7,143 nucleotides of DNA, from the NCBI GenBank assembly GCA_016928125.1, contig JAFGLK010000033.1:1-7143 (forward strand). Reading direction: 5' to 3'. Of the stretch, positions 1 to 6,136 are shown in pieces. The DNA comes from Anaerolineae bacterium (GTDB lineage: Bacteria; Chloroflexota; Anaerolineae; UBA1429). The notes below the pieces were generated by a model. That model ran no database searches. It worked only from the letters and a program-made list of their open reading frames with translations, and was not told where the DNA came from. The position numbers and the translations under genes are program-made. Position 1 is the stretch's first letter. Every line of letters begins with the position of its first letter.

Positions 1-96
1 CGCGTCTGCGCGTCCGCGTCTGCGCGTCCGCGTCTGCGCGTCCGCGTCTGCGCGTCCGCGTCTGCGCGTCCGCGTCTGCGCGTCCGCGTCTGCGCG
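1..96. repeat. 14-bp tandem repeat (minisatellite), about 6.9 copies, left end cut by the window
   Basis: The unit CGCGTCTGCGCGTC is repeated six times without a mismatch (1-84), followed by a 12-base partial copy (85-96). The array begins at the window edge, so its true length is unknown. The unit has no A, so its + strand can hold no stop codon in any frame; the complement has no T, so the same is true there. An open frame through the array therefore says nothing about coding. In the frame of the downstream ThiF-like gene the array would read as a 14-residue Arg/Ala/Ser/Val-rich period. Probably an intergenic minisatellite. Confidence 0.95.
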
Positions 97-156
97 GCAG
101 GGCCTTGCGCATCCTGCGAGGCCGATGTGGCCGCTTTGGAGGATCATTCGAGAGAT

Positions 157-162
157 GGGAGG
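157..162 (+). promoter_or_regulatory. Ribosome binding site of the ThiF-like gene
   Basis: GGGAGG ends 6 bases before GTG 169. It decides between the two in-frame GTG starts (127 and 169) in favour of 169. Confidence 0.6.
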
Positions 163-168
163 CATGTC

Positions 169-1038
169 GTGACGAGTAGCCCTAGTCCTGAATCGGCTCT
201 GGCGGAGGCCTTGGAGGTCGTGGCGGCCGAGGGACGCGCGCAGCAACTCGATCCGCCGTCGCTCTCGCTCGAGGCAACTCACTGTCTAGCCGCGGAGCTG
301 GAGCTACCTCCACGCGAGGTGGAGATCGCGGCCCTTGAGCGGCACATCGTGCCAGAGCGCTATCGGCGCAACCTGGGCACGGTGGGCTGGGACGGGCAGA
401 TTCGCCTCTTACGCAGCCACGTGGCCGTGGCGGGGGCCGGCGGCCTGGGGGGCTGGATCATCGACCTGCTCGCCCGGATGGGCGTCGGCCGGCTCTCGAT
501 CATCGATGGCGACATCTTTCAAGAGAACAACCTCAATCGTCAGCTCGGTTGTACCGAGGCCAGCCTGGGGCAGCCCAAGGCAGCCTACATGGCGGCGCGC
601 GTCGCGGCCGTGAATGCGGCGGTGGAGGTCAAGGCTTACGTGGCCTGGCTGACGGAGGCCAATGGACATGAGATGCTCGCCGGCGCCGATGTGATCGTGG
701 ATGCCCTGGACACCTTGCCGGCGCGCCTGACCCTGGAGCGCGTGGCGGGCAGGCTGGGGACACCTCTGGTACATGGCGCCATCGGCGGCTACACCGGGCA
801 GGTCATGACGATCTTGCCTGGCGATCCAGGCTTGCGGGGGTTGTACGGCGAGGGCGATGTGCCCGAACGCGGCATCGAGATTCAGCTCGGCAATCCCGCC
901 GCCACGCCCATGATGATCTCCGCCTGGCAGGTGCAGGAGGTGGTCAAGCTCGTGACCGGCACAGGCCAGCTGCTCCGCAAGCGCATGCTGATCTTCGATG
1001 CCGAGATCGGCCACGTGTCAGAGATCGCATTCGACTAG
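169..1038 (+). CDS. ThiF/MoeB/HesA-family E1-like adenylating protein, no catalytic cysteine visible
   Basis: Family members use ATP to adenylate the C-terminal glycine of a ubiquitin-like sulfur carrier (ThiS, MoaD or relatives) in thiamine, molybdopterin or tungstopterin biosynthesis. Seen here, numbered from GTG 169 (289 aa): an N-terminal extension of about 85 residues; the nucleotide-binding loop GAGGLG (89-94); the acidic pair in IIDGD (113, 115); NNLNRQ with the conserved Arg124; Lys137; and DALD (178-181) followed by Arg186. The only cysteines are at 39 and 128, so both the catalytic cysteine and the CxxC zinc pairs of typical MoeB/ThiF are absent. GTG 169 was chosen because GGGAGG (157-162) lies 6 bases upstream; GTG 127 in the same frame has no comparable site. 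Similar extended, cysteine-poor members occur beside aldehyde:ferredoxin oxidoreductase and MoaD-like genes in anaerobes, but no such neighbour is visible here. Family call is firm, substrate unknown. Confidence 0.87.
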   Translation: MTSSPSPESALAEALEVVAAEGRAQQLDPPSLSLEATHCLAAELELPPREVEIAALERHIVPERYRRNLGTVGWDGQIRLLRSHVAVAGAGGLGGWIIDLLARMGVGRLSIIDGDIFQENNLNRQLGCTEASLGQPKAAYMAARVAAVNAAVEVKAYVAWLTEANGHEMLAGADVIVDALDTLPARLTLERVAGRLGTPLVHGAIGGYTGQVMTILPGDPGLRGLYGEGDVPERGIEIQLGNPAATPMMISAWQVQEVVKLVTGTGQLLRKRMLIFDAEIGHVSEIAFD

Positions 1039-1053
1039 AGTGCGGGTTGCTCG

Positions 1054-1082
1054 TTGGTGCTTCCCCTGACCTGTGCTATACT
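1054..1082 (+). promoter_or_regulatory. Predicted sigma-70-type promoter of the lipoprotein gene
   Basis: TTGGTG (1054-1059) and TATACT (1077-1082) are separated by 17 bases. TG-C directly before TATACT makes an extended -10. The promoter starts 15 bases after the ThiF-like stop codon and about 55 bases before the lipoprotein start, so the lipoprotein probably has its own transcript. Confidence 0.5.
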
Positions 1083-1137
1083 CGCCTGGCTTGACACAGG
1101 GCCGAGGTTGCCCATCTCGCATGAGAGGAGCTTTTCG

Positions 1138-1491
1138 ATGACGCGATCCCTGTCGACACGGCCAGCCCGTCGGCGACGGTCTGTGCTTGGCTGCTGTTTG
1201 GTTCTGATCGCGGTGCTGGCCTCCGTCGTCCTGACCGCATGTGGTGACGGCGGCGGCGACCGCTACACGCCGCCCCCAGCCACGATCATCCGTTCGTCCG
1301 ATGAAGTCGAGGCGACTGCCACAGAGGCCCCGGCCGAGGCGACGCAGGCGGCCACTGCTGCGCCCACGCCGCTCCCGCCGACGCCTGCGCCAGACGCATC
1401 CGCCTATCCGTATCCCTACACGGGCCAACTCCCGGGTGGCACGCCCGCGCCCACACAGGCGCCCATCGTCTATCCATCTCCCACCCAGTGA
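1138..1491 (+). CDS. Small Pro/Thr/Ala-rich lipoprotein of unknown function
   Basis: A 117-residue protein with a lipoprotein signal: basic N-terminus (RPARRRR, 9-14), a hydrophobic stretch (about 16-31) and the lipobox LTAC, with Cys35 as the expected lipidation and cleavage site. The mature chain is short, begins with a glycine-rich linker (GDGGGD) and is then mostly Pro, Thr and Ala, ending in a Tyr-Pro-rich tail (YPYPY and VYPSPTQ). I see no globular domain, so it is probably an extended envelope or surface-anchored protein on the outer face of the membrane. The start is set by GAGAGGAG just upstream of ATG 1138; the frame is also open to TTG 1054, but that overlaps the predicted promoter. 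It converges on secA across a shared hairpin. Lipoprotein call is confident, function unknown. Confidence 0.8.
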   Translation: MTRSLSTRPARRRRSVLGCCLVLIAVLASVVLTACGDGGGDRYTPPPATIIRSSDEVEATATEAPAEATQAATAAPTPLPPTPAPDASAYPYPYTGQLPGGTPAPTQAPIVYPSPTQ

Positions 1492-1519
1492 CGCCCTGGC
1501 CCAGCGCGGCACAACAAAA

Positions 1520-1546
1520 GAGGCAGAGAGCATCCCTCTCTGCCTC
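1520..1546. terminator. Hairpin terminator between convergent lipoprotein and secA genes, probably bidirectional
   Basis: A perfect 11-bp stem (GAGGCAGAGAG at 1520-1530, CTCTCTGCCTC at 1536-1546) encloses a 5-base loop. Read on the minus strand, as secA transcription would, it is followed by CTTTTGTTGT, a T-rich tail typical of intrinsic terminators. On the plus strand the tail is pyrimidine-rich (CTGTCGTCTTCTT) but weaker. It lies 22 bases beyond the secA stop and 28 bases beyond the lipoprotein stop. Confidence 0.85.
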
Positions 1547-1567
1547 CTGTCGTCTTCTTGCGACGCT

Positions 1568-4465
1568 CTAGCGTCCCCGCGATCTGCCCTCCACAGCGAC
1601 CTGGCCCGCTTGGGCGGCGGCCTCCTCCGGCGATAAGCCTTTCTTCAGACAGCACTGCTTGTACTTGAGGCCGCTTCCGCAGGGGCAGGGGTCGTTGCGC
1701 CCGACCTTGGTTTTGTGTGTTCGAGCCGGGCGCATGCTCCCGGCGCTGCCGCCGCTGGCCCCCGCGAGACGTGTGGGCCTGGCCTGGCGCGCGGGCTGGC
1801 GCGGCGAGGTATTCAGGATCAGGCGCGCGATGGTGCCCTGAATCTCGTCCAGAAGCTGATCGAAGGCCATAAAGGCCTCGCGCTTGTACTCGACCAGCGG
1901 GTTGCGCTGCCCGATGGCGCGCAGCCCGATCCCCTCGCGCAATTCGTCCAATCCTGTGAGATGCCGCACCCAGAGGTTGTCGATGATCTGCAGCATGACC
2001 ATGCGCTCGATATGGCGCATCATGTCGGCCCCGAGACGCTCTTCCTGTGCGGCATACGCCTTGTGAGCCAGGGCCAGCACCTGATTTGCGATCTCGTCGC
2101 TGCTCATCGGCTCCCATACGGCCGCGCCATGGGCGGGCGGCAGGTGGATCATGGCGTCCACGGCTTGATGCAGCCCGCGCAAGTCCCAGTCCTCCGGATC
2201 GCCGACCGTGTGCGCCGTGACCATCCCCCGCAGCTGCCCCTCAAGAATGTCTAGCATCAGCGGCTTGAGGTTCGCCTCTGATAGGATCAAGCGTCGCTGA
2301 TCGTAGATCACCTGACGCTGCTGATTGACCACGTCGTCGTATTCGAGCAGGTGCTTGCGCACGTCAAAGTTGTGGCCCTCGACCCGGATCTGGGCGTTGG
2401 CGATGGCTCGCGACACCATATCGTGCTCGATCGGGATGTCCTCGTCCACACCCAGGCGATCCATGATTCGCGCCACAGACGGCCCGCCAAAGCGCCGCAT
2501 CAGATCGTCCTCGAGCGACACATAAAAGCGCGACGAGCCCGGGTCGCCCTGACGCCCAGAGCGTCCGCGCAACTGGTTGTCGATCCGGCGCGCCTCGTAG
2601 CGTTCCGTGCCCAGCACGTGCAATCCGCCGGCCGCCAGCACCACCTCTCGGTCGGCCTCGCACTCGGCCCTGGCCTTGGCGTAGGCCTCCTCCCACACGG
2701 CGGGCTCGAGCTCTTGCAGGTCGAGCCCCTTGCGCCGCAGCGCCTCGCGGGCCAGGCCCTCTGGATTGCCGCCCAGCAGGATGTCGACGCCGCGGCCGGC
2801 CATGTTCGTGGCGATCGTCACCGCGCCGGGTCGTCCGGCCTGGGCGATGATCTGGGCCTCCCGCTCGTGCTGTTTGGCGTTCAGCACCTCGTGGTCGATG
2901 CCCATGCGCTTCAGCCGCTGCGACATCATCTCGGAGGTCTCGATGGCCAGGGTGCCCACCAGGGCCGGCTGCTGGCGCTCATGGCAGTCCCGAATCTCCT
3001 CGTATACCGCTCGGAACTTGGCCTCCGTGTTCTTGTATACCACGTCGGGATGGTCCTCACGGATGAGAGGCATGTGGGTAGGGATCACCACCACGTCCAG
3101 GTCGTAGATCTGGGCGAACTCCTCCGCCTCGGTGACCGCGGTGCCCGTCATGCCTGCCAGGCGACGGTACATCCGGAAAAAGTTCTGGAAGGTGATCGTG
3201 GCCAGGGTCAGGCTCTCGTTCTGGATGCGCACGCCTTCCTTGGCCTCGATGGCCTGATGCAGCCCCTCAGAGTAGCGCCGCCCATACATCAGGCGCCCGG
3301 TGAACTCGTCCACGATGATCACCTGGCCGTCGCGGACGATATAGTCTCGATCGCGGGTGAACAGCGCCTTGGCCTTGAGGGCGTTCTCCAGATAGGGCGT
3401 GAGCTGAAAGTGGGCCGGATCGTAGAGGTTGTCGATCCCCAGGCGGCTCTCCACGTGGCTGATGCCCTCTTCGGTGATGGTGGCGATGCGTTGCTTCTCG
3501 TCCACGGCATAATCGCGCTCGGGCTGCAAGCCGCGCACGATGGCCGCAAAGCGCTGATAGTCGCTGGTCGATTCTTCGGCCTGGCCCGAGATGATCAGCG
3601 GCGTGCGGGCCTCGTCGATCAGGATGTTGTCCACCTCATCAACGATGGCATAATGGAGCTCGCGCTGCACGCACTGAGACGCATCGAGCACCATGTTGTC
3701 GCGCAAATAGTCAAAGCCGAACTCGTTGTTGGTGCCATAAGTGATGTCGGCGGCGTAGGCCTGCTGCCGTGCGCAGGGCCGCAGATGCATGTAGCGGTCA
3801 TCCGCCGAGACATAGTCGGGATCATACAAGAAGGAGGCCATCGAGGGATCCTCGCCCATCGACTGGATCACGCCCACGCTCAGCCCCAAGAGATGGTAGA
3901 TCGGGCCCATCCACTGGGCGCCGTACTTGGAGAGATAGTCGTTGGGCGTGATCAGGTGAGCGCCTCGCCCCGTGAGGGCATTGAGCGAGAGGGGCAGGGT
4001 GGCCACCAGCGTCTTGCCCTCGCCGGTCTTCATCTCGGCAATGCGGTTCTCGTGCAGCACGACGCCGCCCATGATCTGCTCGTCGAAATGGCGCTGCCCC
4101 AGGGTGCGCACGGCGGCCTCGCGCACGGCAGCATACACCCGCGGCAGCTCCTCGGTCAGGACGCGCCGCTCCTGGGCGTCGAGGTCGCTCTTGAGCGCCT
4201 CGATCTCACGACGGATGACCCGCCGCTGCTCCTCGTCTGGCTCGGTGTCAAGCTCATGCTCGAGCTCTGCCAGCTGGTTGCGTGTTTGCGCGGCGACCTG
4301 CGCCAGACGATCGCGCACCTGGCCCATGATCTGGTGGAGATCCGTGTCGCGCATGGCCTGCATCTCTGGCTCCAGAGCGTTGACCGCCGCGACCAGCGCA
4401 TTCAGGCGCTTGAGCTCGCGCTCGTTCGGGTCTCCGAAAATCGCCTGAGCGAGTTTCTTTAGCAT
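1568..4465 (-). CDS. secA: Preprotein translocase ATPase subunit SecA
   Basis: The motor ATPase that drives unfolded preproteins through SecYEG at the inner face of the cytoplasmic membrane. The 965 residues are complete. Seen: Walker A MKTGEGKT (145-152); [16 protein letters not shown] (243-258); the Walker B region [20 protein letters not shown] (275-294); GMTGTA (438-443); [10 protein letters not shown] (553-562); the arginine-finger region [12 protein letters not shown] (630-641); and a C-terminal SEC-C zinc motif with Cys927, Cys929, Cys938 and Cys939, followed by a tail of about 26 residues. Relative to E. coli SecA as I recall it, there is a charged, probably helical insertion near 57-105 and a longer segment at about 201-233; I associate both with Chloroflexota. 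GRGVDI has Val where most SecAs have Thr. GAGGAG (4477-4482) is 11 bases from the ATG, slightly far. Transcribed alone from its own promoter. Confidence 0.98.
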   Translation of the reverse strand: MLKKLAQAIFGDPNERELKRLNALVAAVNALEPEMQAMRDTDLHQIMGQVRDRLAQVAAQTRNQLAELEHELDTEPDEEQRRVIRREIEALKSDLDAQERRVLTEELPRVYAAVREAAVRTLGQRHFDEQIMGGVVLHENRIAEMKTGEGKTLVATLPLSLNALTGRGAHLITPNDYLSKYGAQWMGPIYHLLGLSVGVIQSMGEDPSMASFLYDPDYVSADDRYMHLRPCARQQAYAADITYGTNNEFGFDYLRDNMVLDASQCVQRELHYAIVDEVDNILIDEARTPLIISGQAEESTSDYQRFAAIVRGLQPERDYAVDEKQRIATITEEGISHVESRLGIDNLYDPAHFQLTPYLENALKAKALFTRDRDYIVRDGQVIIVDEFTGRLMYGRRYSEGLHQAIEAKEGVRIQNESLTLATITFQNFFRMYRRLAGMTGTAVTEAEEFAQIYDLDVVVIPTHMPLIREDHPDVVYKNTEAKFRAVYEEIRDCHERQQPALVGTLAIETSEMMSQRLKRMGIDHEVLNAKQHEREAQIIAQAGRPGAVTIATNMAGRGVDILLGGNPEGLAREALRRKGLDLQELEPAVWEEAYAKARAECEADREVVLAAGGLHVLGTERYEARRIDNQLRGRSGRQGDPGSSRFYVSLEDDLMRRFGGPSVARIMDRLGVDEDIPIEHDMVSRAIANAQIRVEGHNFDVRKHLLEYDDVVNQQRQVIYDQRRLILSEANLKPLMLDILEGQLRGMVTAHTVGDPEDWDLRGLHQAVDAMIHLPPAHGAAVWEPMSSDEIANQVLALAHKAYAAQEERLGADMMRHIERMVMLQIIDNLWVRHLTGLDELREGIGLRAIGQRNPLVEYKREAFMAFDQLLDEIQGTIARLILNTSPRQPARQARPTRLAGASGGSAGSMRPARTHKTKVGRNDPCPCGSGLKYKQCCLKKGLSPEEAAAQAGQVAVEGRSRGR

Positions 4466-4476
4466 AGATGAGGCTA

Positions 4477-4482
4477 CTCCTC
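4477..4482 (-). promoter_or_regulatory. Ribosome binding site of secA
   Basis: On the minus strand this reads GAGGAG, 11 bases before the secA ATG. It is the only good purine-rich site near the start, and the protein's N-terminus ([11 protein letters not shown]) matches the usual SecA beginning. Confidence 0.55.
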
Positions 4483-4556
4483 GGATATGCGGGCTGACTG
4501 GCGCGCCCGTAGAGCCGGTGCGCGCAGCCGCCCGCCAGGGGGACTACAATACGCCT

Positions 4557-4562
4557 ATTATA
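4557..4562 (-). promoter_or_regulatory. Extended -10 promoter element of secA
   Basis: On the minus strand this is TATAAT, a perfect consensus, preceded by TGG to give TATGGTATAAT (extended -10). No good -35 is found 16-18 bases upstream, as is common for extended -10 promoters. Transcription would begin near 4550, leaving a leader of about 85 bases that contains a GC-rich inverted repeat (CTGGCG 4498-4503 with CGCCAG 4533-4538, and alternatively GCGCGC 4501-4506 with 4520-4525). Confidence 0.6.
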
Positions 4563-4644
4563 CCATAGATGCCTACGGGAACCTGATCCTGATGATGGAT
4601 TGATTCGGTTGCATCCTATGTTGGCGAGGAGAATCCAATAGTCG

Positions 4645-4661
4645 CGCAGAATGCATCTGCG
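4645..4661. repeat. Short interrupted palindrome
   Basis: CGCAGA and TCTGCG are perfect complements around a 5-base centre (ATGCA). There is no T-rich tail on either side, so it is not an obvious terminator. It could be a protein-binding site or chance. Confidence 0.35.
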
Positions 4662-4820
4662 GCAGTCTGTCATGTTGTGTGCGGATTGCTCAAGCTAATT
4701 GCCGGCGACTGGAGAACCAGCAACCTCCCCGCTATAAGAGGTCGCAAACACAAGACGCCACTTAGGCATGTCTCAACAACTGCAGGGAGTTCAACAGCGC
4801 AGCGTTGAGCGGAACAGCTC

Positions 4821-5786
4821 TCACAGCAGCCTTTCCTCGGTCTCGTTCTGCCACTCGTCAGGCACTTGAGTGAGCGTTGTGTTCGTGTGGGGTTCGTACA
4901 CGGGCTTGTTTAGGGGCCGCACGCGAAGGCTCCCGGACCAGGCGGCCTCTAGTCTTTCTTTCGCGATTTTGATGTAGCGAGCCTCGATATCAGCTCCAGC
5001 CGCACGCCTGCCTTGTCGGACTGCTGCGACTGCCGTTGTGCCAACACCGATATAGGGATCTACCACTAGATCGCCCTTGTTGCTCAGGGCGAGAATGAGC
5101 CGCTCAACAAGCGCCACCGGGAACTGACAGGGATGCTCCGTCTTCTCAACATGGTTTGCCTTGACATTGGGCATATCCCACACGTCACAAGGATTCTTGC
5201 CAAGAGGATTTCCAGACGGCCTCCCGCGATTGGGGCCCCTGAAGGCTCGCTTGCCCGGATACTTCTGAGGGATACGCACGGCGTCAAGGTTGAATGTGTA
5301 ATCGTTCACGTCTCGTGTGAACCAGAGGATGGTCTCATGCCGCCCCGAGAAGCGAAATCTCTCATGCAGCCCGTGTCCGAAATGCCAGACAATCCGGTTT
5401 CGCAGCTTGAGCCCCAACTCCTTGAAGACTGGATAGAGCACGAGATCCAGAGGGAAGGCCTCCTTTTCACGCCCACTGCCCTCAATATAGTGTCCCACCT
5501 GCCAACAGATGCTCCCGGTGCGAGACAGAACCGATAGGCAAGCCTCAATGGTCCGTCTCTGAGCGGCTATGTACTCTGGAAGAGATACCTGTTGCTCGTA
5601 CTCTTTGCCGGTGTTATATGGAGGCGATGTAACGATCAGCTCGGCTTTGCAGTCCCTGTCAGCAATATCCCGGAGCAGATCAAGGCAGTCCCCATAGTGC
5701 AATGTGACGTCAGCATCTGCTGAGAACCTTTTGGCAAGAGCAGGGCGCGTCGTTCCGGCGTTTTCAAGGGCAAGTTGACCTAGCAT
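4821..5786 (-). CDS. Type II DNA methyltransferase, beta-class, probably N4-cytosine (C-5 excluded)
   Basis: Transfers a methyl group from S-adenosylmethionine to an exocyclic amino group in the recognition site, protecting host DNA from the partner endonuclease. In 321 residues the catalytic motif IV TSPPYNTG (53-60) comes before the AdoMet-binding motif I VDPYIGVGTTAVAA (242-255), with the target-recognition region between them: the beta-class order. HPCQFPVALVERLI (218-231), just before motif I, is usual for this group. SPPY favours N4-cytosine, though some N6-adenine enzymes also carry it. The end after about residue 283 is polar and does not match a domain I know. ATG 5784-5786 follows the purine-rich GGGGGAAGGA closely. 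It is divergent from the controller and endonuclease genes, with 106 bp between it and the controller start. Sequence is less GC-rich than secA, suggesting acquisition. Specificity cannot be read directly; the BglII-like partner suggests a GATC-centred site. Confidence 0.9.
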   Translation of the reverse strand: MLGQLALENAGTTRPALAKRFSADADVTLHYGDCLDLLRDIADRDCKAELIVTSPPYNTGKEYEQQVSLPEYIAAQRRTIEACLSVLSRTGSICWQVGHYIEGSGREKEAFPLDLVLYPVFKELGLKLRNRIVWHFGHGLHERFRFSGRHETILWFTRDVNDYTFNLDAVRIPQKYPGKRAFRGPNRGRPSGNPLGKNPCDVWDMPNVKANHVEKTEHPCQFPVALVERLILALSNKGDLVVDPYIGVGTTAVAAVRQGRRAAGADIEARYIKIAKERLEAAWSGSLRVRPLNKPVYEPHTNTTLTQVPDEWQNETEERLL

Positions 5787-5822
5787 GATTCCTTCCCCCG
5801 AGGTGCTCTATTGTCATGATAG

Positions 5823-5851
5823 ACTTTACCATACGCCCTATTGTTCCGCAA
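5823..5851 (-). promoter_or_regulatory. Predicted methyltransferase promoter
   Basis: On the minus strand TTGCGG (5851-5846) and TAAAGT (5828-5823) are separated by exactly 17 bases, giving a start near 5816 and a leader of about 30 bases. The -35 lies within the left inverted repeat (5843-5858), so a protein bound there should block this promoter. TATCAT just downstream is an alternative -10 without a good -35. Confidence 0.4.
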
Positions 5852-5858
5852 GTGGAAC
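5843..5858. promoter_or_regulatory. Candidate controller-protein operator, left copy
   Basis: A perfect inverted repeat, GTTCC (5843-5847) and GGAAC (5854-5858), with a 6-base centre. The same arms and spacing recur at 5886-5901. Its centre is about 42 bp upstream of the predicted controller start, an activator position, and it covers the predicted -35 of the divergent methyltransferase promoter. Confidence 0.7.
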
Positions 5859-5879
5859 GAGAAAGCGGATCTGCGTGAG

Positions 5880-5885
5880 TAGAAT
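5880..5885 (+). promoter_or_regulatory. Predicted -10 element of the controller/endonuclease transcript
   Basis: TAGAAT matches TATAAT at five of six positions. No recognisable -35 is found 17 bases upstream (ACGAGA), as expected for a promoter that needs an activator. The start would be near 5892-5893, at ATG 5893, implying a leaderless message. Confidence 0.4.
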
Positions 5886-5901
5886 GTTCCATATGAGGAA
5901 C
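5886..5901. promoter_or_regulatory. Candidate controller-protein operator, right copy
   Basis: GTTCC (5886-5890) and GGAAC (5897-5901) with a 6-base centre, extended by one more matched pair (T5885 with A5902). It lies across the predicted transcription start and the first codons of the controller gene, a repressor position. The centre-to-centre distance from the left copy is 43 bp, about four helical turns. Confidence 0.7.
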
Positions 5902-6129
5902 AATATCATTGGCCCAAGAGTGCGCCTTGCCCGGCAAGAGAAAACGCCGCCACTTACGCAGGAAGCTCTCGCCACTGCGCTCCAGTTGGCGGGATGGGAC
6001 ATAAGCCGATCGGGAGTTGCCAAGATTGAGCTAGGCATGCGCCAGGTCACGGATGTTGAGATAGCGAAACTGGCCCGAGTTCTCGACGTTCCGATTCAGT
6101 GGCTCTTCGATTGCAGCGAGGAGGGATGA
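5893..6129 (+). CDS. XRE-family helix-turn-helix protein, probable controller (C) protein of the restriction-modification system
   Basis: Controller proteins are small DNA-binding dimers that delay endonuclease expression until methylation is complete. From ATG 5893 the protein has 78 residues, the usual size. It is nearly all one XRE-type domain: GPRVRLARQ (7-15), LTQEALATAL (21-30) as the first helices, then WDISRSGVAKIELGMRQV (35-52), holding the recognition helix, and DVEIAKLARVLDV (54-66). The frame is open back to ATG 5785, but that would add a 36-residue non-conserved segment lying across the methyltransferase promoter and both operators. ATG 5884 is also possible. Neither 5884 nor 5893 has a ribosome binding site, which fits a leaderless start at 5893, as in several known C genes. 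Its stop is 7 bases before the endonuclease ATG, so the two are co-transcribed. The HTH call is firm; the controller role is inferred from size, position and operators. Confidence 0.82.
   Translation: MRNNIIGPRVRLARQEKTPPLTQEALATALQLAGWDISRSGVAKIELGMRQVTDVEIAKLARVLDVPIQWLFDCSEEG
6120..6125 (+). promoter_or_regulatory. Ribosome binding site of the endonuclease gene
   Basis: GGAGGG sits at the end of the controller gene, partly inside its last codons. It is 5 bases from TTG 6131 and 11 bases from ATG 6137. Spacing favours TTG; start codon type and comparison with BglII favour ATG. Confidence 0.6.
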
Positions 6130-6136
6130 ATTGGCG

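Larger units (their letters stand above)
4466..4820. other. Gap between secA and the methyltransferase gene, no gene found
   Basis: The left part holds the secA leader and promoter. From about 4570 to 4820 I see no convincing gene on either strand. Two small dyads are present: CGCAGA-N5-TCTGCG (4645-4661) and TCAAC-N8-GTTGA (4791-4808). The second lies 13 bases beyond the methyltransferase stop on the transcribed side but has no T-run, so it would be at best a weak terminator. Base composition falls from GC-rich to mixed across this gap, making it the likely left border of the restriction-modification module. Confidence 0.5.

Noticed and set aside
1..96. CRISPR array
   Set aside because: The units are directly adjacent 14-bp copies with no unique spacers, so this is a simple tandem repeat.
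409..1014. A 201-codon minus-strand frame inside the E1-like gene
   Set aside because: It lies entirely opposite a gene with conserved nucleotide-binding motifs, and its protein shows no domain.
1091..1119. TTGACA at 1091-1096 as the -35 of the lipoprotein promoter
   Set aside because: No -10-like sequence lies 16-18 bases downstream; TTGGTG with extended TATACT just upstream is a better pair.
1470..2117. A 215-codon minus-strand frame overlapping the 3' end of secA
   Set aside because: It is an out-of-frame reading of the secA C-terminal coding region and runs through the terminator hairpin.
2351..4462. A 703-codon open frame on the plus strand opposite secA
   Set aside because: It is the complement of a clear full-length SecA; its protein is rich in His, Gly and Leu with no recognisable domain, as expected from antisense reading of GC-rich codons.
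4538..4591. A plus-strand stretch reading IDAYGNLILMMD before a stop, reminiscent of RHS/YD repeats (DAYGNL)
   Set aside because: Only about 12 residues, with no further YD repeats upstream, and it overlaps the secA promoter on the other strand; most likely chance.
4254..4673. A 139-codon minus-strand frame reaching into the gap upstream of secA
   Set aside because: Half of it is an out-of-frame reading of the secA 5' end; the rest shows no domain.
5133..5537. A 134-codon plus-strand frame opposite the methyltransferase
   Set aside because: The complementary strand encodes the methyltransferase, whose conserved catalytic and AdoMet motifs flank this stretch on either side, and the plus-strand frame has no recognisable features.
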